Positions 1 to 7,269 of a stretch of 36,842 bases of DNA are shown here, piece after piece. Source of the stretch: Aeromonas aquatica (GTDB lineage Bacteria > Pseudomonadota > Gammaproteobacteria > Enterobacterales > Aeromonadaceae); NCBI RefSeq assembly GCF_000764655.1, contig NZ_JRGL01000016.1, forward strand, positions 1 to 36,842. The letters run 5' to 3'. Within the stretch, counting starts at the first letter, position 1. Each line of letters starts with the position of its first letter. The notes under the pieces were generated by a model, which did no database searches, had not been told where the DNA came from, and saw only the letters and a list, made by a program, of their open reading frames with translations. Position numbers and translations under genes: made by a program.

Positions 1-283
1 ACTTACCGCCTCTAGGGCCTGTGTAAATTGTTGAATCCGCTTTTGAATCATATGATGGGTGATCGTGAATACTGTCATCGCTTCCGTTTCGTTCGAAGTG
101 TCCAGAGTATTCTTCTTGTTTTTTCTTTGTGGTTGAGTTTATGATATTTGCATTCGATGCACATTTAATGTCACTAAAGATTGTTACTCCATTTACCTCG
201 CATCTATATATCTCCATCGATATGGATTTGACTGGGATAAGAAGTAAAAATACATAAATGATCGATGTGGTGATGTTCTGCAT
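1..283 (-). CDS. Putative exported small protein with YRC-EVNG-TIFSD and YTGPRGGK motifs, partial (second integron cassette gene)
   Basis: An open frame of 94 codons without a stop runs off the left edge, so the C-terminus is missing. I chose the ATG at 283 because a GGAAG Shine-Dalgarno lies 7 bases upstream; an in-frame ATG at 289 is the alternative. The N-terminus (MQNITTSIIYVFLLLIPVKS) looks like a signal peptide. It is followed by EIYRCEVNGVTIFSDIKC, which resembles the DUF4124 pattern of small exported proteins, and then a polar stretch. Near the edge IYTGPRGGK resembles the GPRGG-type basic adaptor motif found at the end of many small bacterial proteins. The gene starts just after an attC site, as the next cassette in an integron array would. 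Its function is unknown; the family assignments are from memory of motifs only. Confidence 0.6.
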   Translation of the reverse strand, partial: MQNITTSIIYVFLLLIPVKSISMEIYRCEVNGVTIFSDIKCASNANIINSTTKKKQEEYSGHFERNGSDDSIHDHPSYDSKADSTIYTGPRGGK

Positions 284-296
284 GTGCATTCTTCCA

Positions 297-380
297 ACCT
301 AACGCCCGCAGCACGCGTGGCTTTGTAGAGGAGGCGAAGCCGCAACGAAAAAGCCGTCGCTGTGCTTGCGCTTGTTAGGC
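297..380 (-). other. Integron attC recombination site
   Basis: Read on the minus strand, the site begins with GCCTAAC (R'', 380-374) and ends with GTTAGGT (R', 303-297), both matching the attC core consensus RYYYAAC / GTTRRRY. The inner arms pair as CGCAAGCAC against CGC-AGCAC with a single extra base, which is the unpaired-base feature that gives attC its strand choice. The site is 84 bp long with a variable centre. The stop codon TAA of the gene at 375-1175 lies inside the R'' box, exactly the layout of a mobile gene cassette. Confidence 0.85.
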
Positions 381-1175
381 AATTTCTCCCTCTAAGTGCA
401 TGGAGGTGCTACTTAAAATAGCGCTGCCTATATCCGGTCTTTCTTTCATCAATATTTTCGAAAATGCATTTTGAAAGAATGGAGAAACCCAATATTGCGA
501 ATCCTCTGGTGGTGTCATACCGCACTCAAGGTGATCTAGGTAGTCGCTAGACATCATATAATGCTGGCAGATAGTACAAATGTATGACAAGTGAAGAATG
601 AAAATAGATCTCACATCTTCCAATAGCTCATCTAAAATGCAAGACCTTTCTTTTAAATAGACTTCGCTGTCATTAAGTAGAACATTTTTAAAATAGTTGT
701 AATGCGTATGATCATTGCAGCGTTCTCTGACATTTTTGTACAACTCGTTGACATATAGCAGGTTGTTTATTGCTTCAAGTACCCGACTTTTCTTGATGTA
801 CTGTGACATTATTCGATATTCTGGAAGTTTCTCCTTTCCGTGGAGCCAGTTATTGACTTTTTCAACTGTATAGTTATCGATGCTTCGATGGTCTTGGAGA
901 TATAAGTTCGAGTAGACATTTATAACGGCTGAATCAAAATACTTCCTCACTAAGCTATAACAATCATTGATTCTCCCTTTTTCAAGAAGAGTCTTGATCG
1001 AGTCAACCGTACCCTGAATTGACGAGTAGACGTAGGTATCCATACTAACGAAAGCCGTAGTACCCATGGTGGCAAAACTCATGACGGATATAGATAGGCT
1101 GCGATAAAAATCAATGTACTCATCCAGCTCAGAAAATACTTGATGCCCCCGGTATCTTTCGTCACTCACCATCAT
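375..1175 (-). CDS. Integron cassette protein of unknown function with a HEPN-like R-x5-H motif
   Basis: This 266-residue protein is AT-rich, unlike the surrounding chromosome, and sits precisely between a GTTAGAC junction (1203-1197) and an attC site, so it is a gene-cassette ORF in normal orientation. I do not recognise a named family. The first half (around residues 60-100) contains a helical stretch with SLVRKYFDSAVINVYSNLYL, and near residue 155 there is RERCNDHTHYN. An Arg-x5-His within two long helices is reminiscent of HEPN RNase-fold proteins, which are common in phage-defence and toxin systems. That is inference from a short motif. There are no membrane segments. The start could be the ATG at 1175 or 1172; no good ribosome binding site decides it. 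Confidence 0.75.
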   Translation of the reverse strand: MMVSDERYRGHQVFSELDEYIDFYRSLSISVMSFATMGTTAFVSMDTYVYSSIQGTVDSIKTLLEKGRINDCYSLVRKYFDSAVINVYSNLYLQDHRSIDNYTVEKVNNWLHGKEKLPEYRIMSQYIKKSRVLEAINNLLYVNELYKNVRERCNDHTHYNYFKNVLLNDSEVYLKERSCILDELLEDVRSIFILHLSYICTICQHYMMSSDYLDHLECGMTPPEDSQYWVSPFFQNAFSKILMKERPDIGSAILSSTSMHLEGEIA

Positions 1176-1196
1176 TTTGAAAATACTCTTTCTTGA

Positions 1197-1203
1197 GTCT
1201 AAC
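1197..1203 (-). other. Cassette boundary core site GTTAGAC (attI-like or array end)
   Basis: GTTAGAC on the minus strand matches GTTRRRY and lies 21 bases before the cassette gene's start, where the upstream cassette junction is expected. I cannot find a convincing second arm of an attC on its upstream side, so this is either the attI side of the array or a cassette inserted at a secondary site. No integrase gene is visible next to it. Confidence 0.55.
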
Positions 1204-1369
1204 AGTGACTAGATGGAAGGCTGTACTAATCCGATGTTGGGTCCTTCCGTATAACTCCGTACCGACTTTATCACCGTGACGAAATTTTATTTAAAATCAT
1301 CACATTATCGTCTTGGTTCAGTGCCTGTCCGTCTTCACTTGACGTCCTCTTTTGGCCCTATCATTACAG

Positions 1370-1385
1370 CTGTATAAAAACACAG
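1370..1385. promoter_or_regulatory. LexA (SOS) box
   Basis: CTGTATAAAAACACAG fits the gammaproteobacterial LexA operator CTGT-N8-ACAG with an A/T-rich centre. It covers TATAAA (1373-1378), a possible -10 of a plus-strand promoter. On the minus strand it follows TTGACT, a possible -35 reading toward the cassettes. LexA control is known for integron integrase promoters. The stretch 1204-1481 holds no other gene that I can support. Confidence 0.6.
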
Positions 1386-1481
1386 TCAATAAGAAAATCA
1401 GGACATTCACTCTTTGAGCAAGGTGTGGTCACCAGGTTGCTCCATGGCGAGGCCCGCATCACTGGTGTTCCGTATTTTTTC

Positions 1482-1910
1482 CTAAAACCGGATCACCACA
1501 GATTCCGCACTGCGCTTTGCCTCGCCGTGATACACCGCTTCGATATTATTGCCGTCCGGGTCGAGCACAAAGGCGGCGTAGTAGCCGGGATGATAATGGC
1601 GCTCACCGGGGGCGCCGTTGTCCTGGCCGCCGTGGGCCAGCGCCACCTGATAGAAGCGCGCCACCATGGCGTGGTCTTGCGCCTGAAAGGCGAGATGATG
1701 GCGGCCGGTCAGTATGCCGAGCGCCGCCGGGCTGTCGATGGACGTGACAAAGAGCTCGTCTGCCCAGAAGTAACCCTCGCCCGTCCCCCCCATCGGAATA
1801 TTCAGGGTGGCCAGGATGGCCGTGTAAAAGCGCTGGCTGGCGGCCAGGTCCTTCACCACCAGCTGGAGATGGTCGATCAGTCGACCGCGATGCAGTGTTT
1901 GCGTTTCCAT
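1482..1910 (-). CDS. VOC (glyoxalase/bleomycin resistance-like) family protein
   Basis: This 142-residue protein has the single VOC fold: an N-terminal IDHLQLVVKDLAASQRFY strand-helix, a central GRHHLAFQAQD, and the C-terminal signature YYAAFVLDPDGNNIEAVYHG. Metal-type ligands typical of the fold are visible (His near the start, His in HHLAF, Glu in NNIEAV). Members are metal-dependent lyases, dioxygenases or drug-binding proteins; the substrate cannot be told here. I chose the ATG at 1910 (METQTLHRG) because the longer frame up to 1976 has an N-terminus unlike the family. It is the first ordinary chromosomal gene after the cassette segment. Confidence 0.85.
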   Translation of the reverse strand: METQTLHRGRLIDHLQLVVKDLAASQRFYTAILATLNIPMGGTGEGYFWADELFVTSIDSPAALGILTGRHHLAFQAQDHAMVARFYQVALAHGGQDNGAPGERHYHPGYYAAFVLDPDGNNIEAVYHGEAKRSAESVVIRF

Positions 1911-2227
1911 ACACTCACTCCACTCGACATAGTTGGATAAGTCACCGGTCCCCTGCCTGTCATTACCGTCTGGCACGCTACCGCCCCTGGATCTCAGCCT
2001 CCGGTGTGCTGCTCTTTACCTGCGAGAGGGTTGGCGTGGCTCATGGGGAGACTCCGACGAGGCGTTGATTGCCATTCGGATATGTTAGCCGGTGAGATGT
2101 GGAGGGGAAGAGCAGGGTGATGGATTTCTGGGCGGGATCAAATAATGAGTCGCTATGGCAAGAGACGTGTCGGTGCCCGGGGTCTGTAAGAGGGGGCTCA
2201 TTGGGCTCATGGGGCCAGTTTTGCTGG

Positions 2228-2281
2228 CCTCCTTTAGGCCAGCACCAGGGTTTGGCGGCTGCTATAGCCGCTCGTGAAGGG
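2228..2281 (-). repeat. Tail echo: degenerate copy of the 3' end of the DUF2061 gene
   Basis: On the minus strand this stretch repeats the last ~54 bases of the neighbouring gene including the stop codon and the GGAGG that follows it, offset by about 68 bp. About 41 of 54 aligned positions agree by eye, with one 1-base and one 2-base gap. The copied end reads SRQTLVLA-stop against SRQQLALA-stop in the gene. Confidence 0.75.
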
Positions 2282-2301
2282 AAAGGGCTGGTCGCCCTCC
2301 C

Positions 2302-2664
2302 TTATGCCAGTGCCAGTTGCTGGCGGCTTCGCCACAGCCGCTCGTGGAAGAAGAAGACGACTGTGTTGATGGCAGGCTCTATCAACGCCATGACGCCGCC
2401 GGTGAGCAGCTCGCCACTCAGCAGGTAGGCGACGGCGAAGGCCACCGAGAAGTGCACCAGGGCGAAGCTGCTGGTCTTGGCCTGCAGGCTGTGGTCGGGT
2501 TTGAGCTTGTGCCAGCCCAGGTCGTGGAAGTAGAAGGCGACGGTGTTGACGGCGGGCTCTATCAGGGCGATCAGGCTGGCGGTAAGCAGTTCGCCGGTCA
2601 GCAGGTAAGCGACGGTGAAGGCGACACTGAAGTGCAGGATGGCAAAGCTGATGGTCTTTTTCAT
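2302..2664 (-). CDS. Membrane protein with two tandem DUF2061 domains
   Basis: The 120-residue protein is built from two nearly identical halves. FAILHFSVAFTVAYLLTGEL... and FALVHFSVAFAVAYLLSGEL... each continue through ALIEPA-NTV-F-FH. This is the DUF2061 pattern, a predicted inner-membrane domain with two hydrophobic helices. Most family members have one copy of about 50-70 residues, so this is an internal duplication. The ATG at 2664 (MKKTISFAI) is preferred over the longer frame, whose extra residues are not hydrophobic or conserved-looking. The function is unknown. The last codons are repeated again downstream (2228-2281). Confidence 0.8.
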   Translation of the reverse strand: MKKTISFAILHFSVAFTVAYLLTGELLTASLIALIEPAVNTVAFYFHDLGWHKLKPDHSLQAKTSSFALVHFSVAFAVAYLLSGELLTGGVMALIEPAINTVVFFFHERLWRSRQQLALA

Positions 2665-2844
2665 GATGGTGTCTCCTCTGGCGATGAGTGCAGTATCACC
2701 CGGAATCACATCAAATGAAAACTATTCGCATCTATCGGCTGAATAGAAAAAGCCTATCGACCGAGGTCGAGACCACCAGGTTGGGGACTTGCCTGGGGCC
2801 ACGGCGGCGCTAGAGTGTGCCTTTGCCATGAAAAAGGCGCTTTC

Positions 2845-3051
2845 ATGACCCTTAATGCCAACCTGTTTGTGCTGTTCATCTTGCTGCTGATGATCGTCGC
2901 CGGCGTCGTGGCCTGGCGACTGGCGCGGCGCAAGAGCCACCATCCTGTGCTTATCACCGTTCTGTGCGTGCTGCTTTGTCTGTTCCCGCCCTTGGCCCTG
3001 CTGGCCTTGCTTGTGCTGGCGCTCTGGCGAGATATGCCGGTCTGGGTCTGA
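2845..3051 (+). CDS. Small inner-membrane protein, unknown function
   Basis: This 68-residue protein has two hydrophobic segments. The first, around residues 5-25, includes LFVLFILLLMIVAGVVAWRL, and the second around residues 35-62 is Leu/Pro-rich. Between them is a basic loop (ARRKSHH), which suggests a two-pass membrane protein with a cytoplasmic loop. AAAGG upstream of the ATG at 2845 is a plausible ribosome binding site. A stem-loop terminator follows closely. I do not recognise a family. Confidence 0.6.
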   Translation: MTLNANLFVLFILLLMIVAGVVAWRLARRKSHHPVLITVLCVLLCLFPPLALLALLVLALWRDMPVWV

Positions 3052-3080
3052 GGCGTCATCCCGGCAACGGCAGACAGAGA

Positions 3081-3100
3081 AAAGCCCCTTTCGGGGCTTT
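3081..3100. terminator. Intrinsic terminator between the small membrane gene and rlmJ
   Basis: The stem AAAGCCCC / GGGGCTTT has a 4-base loop. The minus-strand side is followed by TTTT, so it ends the rlmJ transcript, and it probably also serves the convergent small gene. Confidence 0.85.
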
Positions 3101-3120
3101 GTCATTCGGTCGGTGAGGGC

Positions 3121-3975
3121 TCAGTCGGCTGCCTTGTTGAGCCACTCCACCCTGTAATGGGCACCCGCGCCCTGCGCCAGTTTGGCGCACAGGGGTTTCA
3201 AGAAGGCTTCGATCTGCTCGGCCAGCATCCAGGGGGGGCTGATGATCAGCATGCCTGAGCCGTTCATGCCCCAGTCGGCGGTCTGACCGGCCACTTCCAG
3301 CTCGGCCACCAGGACGTTACCGAAGTTTTCCCGCTTGATCGCTTTGAGCATGTCGCGGGACTTGTCCGCCTCCTGCCCCAGAATGGGATACCAGAGGGCA
3401 TAGATGCCGGTGGCCCAGCGCTTCTGTGCCTTTTTCAGGGTATCGACCACGGCGAAGTAGTCTTCCTTCAGCTCATAGGGGGGGTCGATGAGCACCAGTC
3501 CCCGGCGCGGGGTGGGGGGCAGCAGGGCGATCAGCCCCTCGAAGCCGTCGCGGTGGTGGACGGCGACGCGGGGGTCGTAGCCCATGTTGGCGCGCAGGTC
3601 CTCCACCTCGTTGTTGTGCAGCTCCATCAGGGCCAGCTTGTCCTGCTCGCGGGCGAGACGGCGCGACAGCTCGGGGGAACCCGGGTAGTAGTGCAGCTGA
3701 CCATCGCTATTCATCTCTTCGATCACGCCAAGATAGGGCGCCATGGCGGACCACTGGGCCCGCTCGTCCCACAGGCGGCCTATGCCGTCGGCGTACTCCG
3801 CCTTCTTCTGGGACCAGTCGCCGCGCAGGTCGTAGAGACCGCCACCGGCATGGGTGTCCAGCACGATGAAGGGTTTTTCCTTCTTCTTGAGGGACTCGAT
3901 GATCAGGGCCTGAACGGCGTGTTTGAGCACGTCGGCGTGGTTGCCGGCGTGAAAAGCGTGGCGATAACTCAGCAT
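3121..3975 (-). CDS. rlmJ: 23S rRNA (adenine(2030)-N6)-methyltransferase RlmJ
   Basis: RlmJ methylates A2030 of 23S rRNA using S-adenosylmethionine. The 284-residue product has the family N-terminus MLSYRHAFHAGNHADVLKH, a SAM-binding VLDTHAGGGLYDL near residue 40, and the catalytic motif IV DPPY in LVLIDPPYELKEDY. The length is as in E. coli (about 280). The ATG overlaps the 3' end of the upstream TIGR02444 gene by 7 bases, suggesting coupled translation within a yheS-TIGR02444-rlmJ operon. Confidence 0.96.
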   Translation of the reverse strand: MLSYRHAFHAGNHADVLKHAVQALIIESLKKKEKPFIVLDTHAGGGLYDLRGDWSQKKAEYADGIGRLWDERAQWSAMAPYLGVIEEMNSDGQLHYYPGSPELSRRLAREQDKLALMELHNNEVEDLRANMGYDPRVAVHHRDGFEGLIALLPPTPRRGLVLIDPPYELKEDYFAVVDTLKKAQKRWATGIYALWYPILGQEADKSRDMLKAIKRENFGNVLVAELEVAGQTADWGMNGSGMLIISPPWMLAEQIEAFLKPLCAKLAQGAGAHYRVEWLNKAAD

Positions 3976-4412
3976 ATTAGGTCTCTGAGGGAGCCCTGAA
4001 GGGCTCCCAATAACGATAGGTAGTTCAACAAGTTGTGGCTGTTGCCCCGCACCAGGCTGAGGCCGCGCAGGGTCTGCAACAGGACCCCCTGCTGCAACCG
4101 TTCCAGCTCCAGTTCGTGAGCCAGCATGGACTGGTACTCGGCTTCATCCAGGCGTGCCTTGGCGTTCTGGCGCAGGGCCCGCCAGGGGGTCAGCACCACC
4201 TCGGTCTGCACCAGCGCCGGTTGCAGATCGGCGAGCTCGACCAGGATGCCATCCTGATCCAGCCGGTGCAGCAGCAGGGCCAGATTGACGTTGCCGCCGA
4301 GCGTCTGCACCTCGAGCCAGTCCTGGCTGCGCTCGGCATAGCGTTTGCTGCTCCAGTGCCAGAAATCGACCGGATTGGGCAGTTCATGGCTGGCCACCCG
4401 CTCGGCGGTCAT
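3969..4412 (-). CDS. TIGR02444 family protein (conserved, unknown function)
   Basis: The product is about 147 residues if started at ATG 4412. A TTG at 4430 would add six residues and overlap the yheS stop. The N-terminal PVDFWHWSSKRYAER...DWLEVQTLGGNVNLALLLHRLD is the pattern I associate with TIGR02444, a small gammaproteobacterial family with no assigned role. The remainder is helical and Leu/Gln-rich. It lies between yheS and rlmJ with overlaps on both sides, so it is almost certainly co-translated with them; both neighbours act on or at the ribosome. Confidence 0.8.
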   Translation of the reverse strand: MTAERVASHELPNPVDFWHWSSKRYAERSQDWLEVQTLGGNVNLALLLHRLDQDGILVELADLQPALVQTEVVLTPWRALRQNAKARLDEAEYQSMLAHELELERLQQGVLLQTLRGLSLVRGNSHNLLNYLSLLGALQGSLRDLIC

Positions 4413-4422
4413 CGAGAGTTCA

Positions 4423-6333
4423 TCACGCAAAGAAGGTCTGCTCCCGGGTTTCCAGTTCCTCGCTGAGGCTCATCCACTCCAGCTCGACCCCTTCCAGCTC
4501 TTCCTTTATAGGGCCCTGGGATTTGAGCAGTTCGGAGAGCTTGGTTTTAGCGCTCTCCTCGTAGATGGCGGGGTCGGCCAGCTGCTCCTCCACCGCGGCG
4601 AGCCGGGTCTGCAGCTTCTCCATGCTGGCCTCGAGCTTCTCCAGCTTCTGGCGCAGGGGCCGGGTCTGCTGGCGGAATTCCGCCTCGCGCCGCTTCTGAT
4701 CCTTGCGGGCCACCGCGGAGTTGGCGGCTACCGGGCCATCGCTTGGCTTGGCGTTCGCCTCTTTCTCCTGCTCGCCGAGCCACTTGTGGTAGTCGTCCAG
4801 ATCGCCGTCGAACGGCTCGACCCGGCCGCCGTGCACCAGATAGAAGTCATCGGTGGTGGTGCGCAGCAGGTGACGGTCGTGGGAGACCACCACCATGGCA
4901 CCCTCGAAGCCTTGCAGCGCCATGGTCAGGGCGTGGCGCATCTCCAGATCCAGGTGGTTGGTCGGTTCATCGAGCAGCAGCAGGTTCGGCTTTTGCCAGG
5001 TGACCAGGGCCAGCACCAGCCGCGCCTTCTCGCCGCCGGAGAAGGGGGCGACCTTGTCCAGCGCCTTGTCGCCGTGGAAGCCGAAGCTGCCGAGGTAGTT
5101 GCGCAGCTCCTGCTCTGTCTTGTCCGGTGCGAGGCGGACCAGGTGGTCGAGGGGGGTGTCATCGAGACGCAGGGTCTCGAGCTGGTGCTGGGCGAAGTAG
5201 CCGATACTGACCCCGGCGCTCACCTCCAGCTTGCCCGACAGCGGCGGGTTGGAACCCGACAGCATCTTGATGAAGGTGGACTTGCCGGCGCCGTTGCGCC
5301 CCAGCAGGCCGATACGCGAACCCGGTACCAGGTTGAGTTTGATCTTCTCCAGGATCACCTTGTCGCCGTAACCGGCGCACAGGTTCTCCATGGCGATGAG
5401 CGGGGTCGGCAGGGCCGACGGCTCGCGGAATTCGAAGCTGAACTCGGAGTCAACGTGGGCCGGCAGCAGCTTCTCCATCCGCTCCATGGCCTTGAGGCGG
5501 CTCTGGGCCTGACGGGCCTTGGAGGCCTTGTAGCGGAAGCGGTCAACATAGGCATGCATGTGGGAGATTTCCCGCTGCTGCTTCTCGTACATGGATTGCT
5601 GCTGGGCGAGCTGCTCGGCCCGTTGCAGTTCGAAATCGGAGTAGCCGCCGGTGTATTCGTTCAGCTTGCCGTTCTCGATATGGATGATGCGGTTGATGAC
5701 CGAATCGAGGAAGTCGCGGTCGTGAGAAATAAGGACGAGGGTGCCCTGGTAGCCCTTGAGCCACTTCTCCAGCCAGATGACGGCGTCCAAATCCAGGTGG
5801 TTGGTCGGCTCATCCAGCAGCAGCAGGTCGGAGCGGCACAGCAGCGCCTGGGCCAAGTTGAGGCGCATGCGCCAGCCACCGGAGAAACTGCGCACCGGCG
5901 AGCCAAGCTGATCGTCGCTAAAGCCGAGGCCATGCAGCAGCTCGGCGGCGCGGGAGCGGATGCTGTAGGCACCTATGGTGTCGAGTTTGCCGTGCAGCTC
6001 GGCCACCAGCAGGCCATTGTCATCCTGCTCGGCCTTCGCGAGCTGGGCCTCCAGGGCGCGGAATTCCTTGTCGCCGTCGATCACATAATCGAGCGCTGAG
6101 CAGTCCAGCGCCGGGGTCTCCTGGGCGACGCCGGCTATCTGCCAGCCGGCGGGCAGGCTGAAGCTGCCGTTGTCGATGGCCAACTCGCCCCGCACCAGCG
6201 CAAAGAAGGTGGACTTGCCACAGCCGTTCTTGCCTACCAGACCCACCTTGTGGCCGGGATGTATGGTGCAGGAGGCGTTGTCCAGCAGCGTGCGGCCGCC
6301 GCGGATCAGTTCGATTTGACTGGCAACTATCAT
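4423..6333 (-). CDS. yheS: ABC-F family ATPase YheS
   Basis: The 636-residue protein starts MIVASQIELIRGGRTLLDNA and aligns along its length with E. coli YheS as I remember it. It has two ATPase domains without membrane segments: Walker A GKNGCGKST (around residues 34-42) with LSGGW-type signature and LLLDEPTNHLDLD, then GRNGAGKST with FSGGEKARLVLA and LLLDEPTNHLDLE. Between them is the P-site tRNA interaction linker, helical and rich in Arg/Gln/Lys, and the C-terminus is a coiled coil. ABC-F proteins bind ribosomes and rescue or tune translation. The ATG at 6333 gives the family N-terminus; the frame stays open upstream but is not conserved-looking. Confidence 0.95.
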   Translation of the reverse strand: MIVASQIELIRGGRTLLDNASCTIHPGHKVGLVGKNGCGKSTFFALVRGELAIDNGSFSLPAGWQIAGVAQETPALDCSALDYVIDGDKEFRALEAQLAKAEQDDNGLLVAELHGKLDTIGAYSIRSRAAELLHGLGFSDDQLGSPVRSFSGGWRMRLNLAQALLCRSDLLLLDEPTNHLDLDAVIWLEKWLKGYQGTLVLISHDRDFLDSVINRIIHIENGKLNEYTGGYSDFELQRAEQLAQQQSMYEKQQREISHMHAYVDRFRYKASKARQAQSRLKAMERMEKLLPAHVDSEFSFEFREPSALPTPLIAMENLCAGYGDKVILEKIKLNLVPGSRIGLLGRNGAGKSTFIKMLSGSNPPLSGKLEVSAGVSIGYFAQHQLETLRLDDTPLDHLVRLAPDKTEQELRNYLGSFGFHGDKALDKVAPFSGGEKARLVLALVTWQKPNLLLLDEPTNHLDLEMRHALTMALQGFEGAMVVVSHDRHLLRTTTDDFYLVHGGRVEPFDGDLDDYHKWLGEQEKEANAKPSDGPVAANSAVARKDQKRREAEFRQQTRPLRQKLEKLEASMEKLQTRLAAVEEQLADPAIYEESAKTKLSELLKSQGPIKEELEGVELEWMSLSEELETREQTFFA

Positions 6334-6486
6334 GGATGGATCTGCTTGGCTCAATGGAAGGAGAGAAACTGGCGCGGATCTTACGTGAAATGGCGCAGAT
6401 TTGCACTTTAGGCTGGGGGGCCTGGCTGGCTGCGGCAAGAAAAACGTGCCATAACAGAGACATCTGTCAGGGGACAGGAGGCTGCC

Positions 6487-6897
6487 ATGCTGATTAAAGA
6501 GATCATGACGACCCGGGTTGCGACCGTTTCCATGGATGACAGGCTCAACGTCATCAAGGAGATCTTCGAGCAGGCCCACTTTCGCCACCTGCTGGTGCTG
6601 GAAGAGGATGTACTGGTCGGCGTCATCTCGGACAGGGATCTGCTGCGTGCCCTCAGCCCCTATCTCGGCACCGAGGCGCAGATGAACCGTGATACCGAGA
6701 CCCTCAACCGGCGCGCCCACCAGATCATGAGTCGCCAGCCCGTCACCATAGCCCCGGACAGACCACTGCAAGAGGCGGCCAGCATGATGCTGGCGCAGCA
6801 TGTCTCCTGCCTGCCGGTACTGGAGAACGGCGCTCTGGTCGGCATCCTCAGCTGGAAAGACTTGCTGCGCGTCATGCAGGAATGGACACCGGCCTGA
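6487..6897 (+). CDS. CBS domain-pair protein
   Basis: This 136-residue protein consists only of two CBS domains. The first covers about residues 5-60 (IMTTRVATVSMDDRLNVIKEI ... LVGVISDRDLLRAL), and the second about 75-132 (IMSRQPVTIAPDRPLQEAA ... LVGILSWKDLLRVM). Stand-alone pairs bind adenine nucleotides or related ligands and often act as regulators, but the partner is not visible here. It is divergent from yheS and followed by a GC-rich hairpin (around 6905-6925) without a T-run, which may be a weak terminator. Confidence 0.9.
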   Translation: MLIKEIMTTRVATVSMDDRLNVIKEIFEQAHFRHLLVLEEDVLVGVISDRDLLRALSPYLGTEAQMNRDTETLNRRAHQIMSRQPVTIAPDRPLQEAASMMLAQHVSCLPVLENGALVGILSWKDLLRVMQEWTPA

Positions 6898-6994
6898 ATA
6901 CCCGCCCGGCTGTCAGGCCGGGTCTGCGCCATGTGGGGGCTGGCGTCGTTCTCGCGGTGCCGGGATGCTCATACTTGGGCTTTAATGATGTATG

Positions 6995-7114
6995 TGTCAA
7001 TATCATCATCTGCATCTTCCCCTTTAACTGGTTTATTAATCTGCAATAAATCCATTCGGCTCGTTTAAATGGGCGGCACTTGTCAATATCAGCGACATAA
7101 AATGTCGCTGATAT
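6995..7114. promoter_or_regulatory. Porin upstream region: perfect 13-bp inverted repeat and an 11-bp direct repeat
   Basis: The 372-bp gap before the porin gene is AT-rich. It holds a perfect inverted repeat, ATATCAGCGACAT / ATGTCGCTGATAT (7086-7098 and 7102-7114, loop AAA). The 11-mer TGTCAATATCA occurs at 6995-7005 and again at 7081-7091, where it runs into the palindrome. No T-run follows, so it is not an ordinary terminator. It may be an operator or an RNA hairpin in the porin leader. I could not settle on the porin promoter; CATAAT at 7211-7216 is one possible -10. Confidence 0.55.
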
Positions 7115-7269
7115 CTGATTGGAGCCCGCTTTTTCGAACTAATCACCAACCGCTTCAGTTCCTGTCAAGGTTCGGGGATCTACCCTAGGTCATCGGAACA
7201 TAGACCCGATCATAATGACCGAGCACAGGTCTGCAGGTCTGATTAGTGTTTACACCAGAGGAACGAACA

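Noticed and set aside
1205..1245. ACCCAAC on the minus strand near 1235 as the second arm of an attC with GTTAGAC at 1203-1197
   Set aside because: The inner arms do not pair in the attC manner, so I treat 1197-1203 only as a cassette junction.
2099..2718. Plus-strand frames at 2099-2428 and 2317-2718
   Set aside because: They lie over or antisense to the DUF2061 gene and its tail echo; no ribosome binding site or family resemblance.
4345..6099. A 584-codon open frame on the plus strand
   Set aside because: It is antisense to the ABC-F gene yheS and exists because of GC-rich codon bias; it has low-complexity composition and no motifs.
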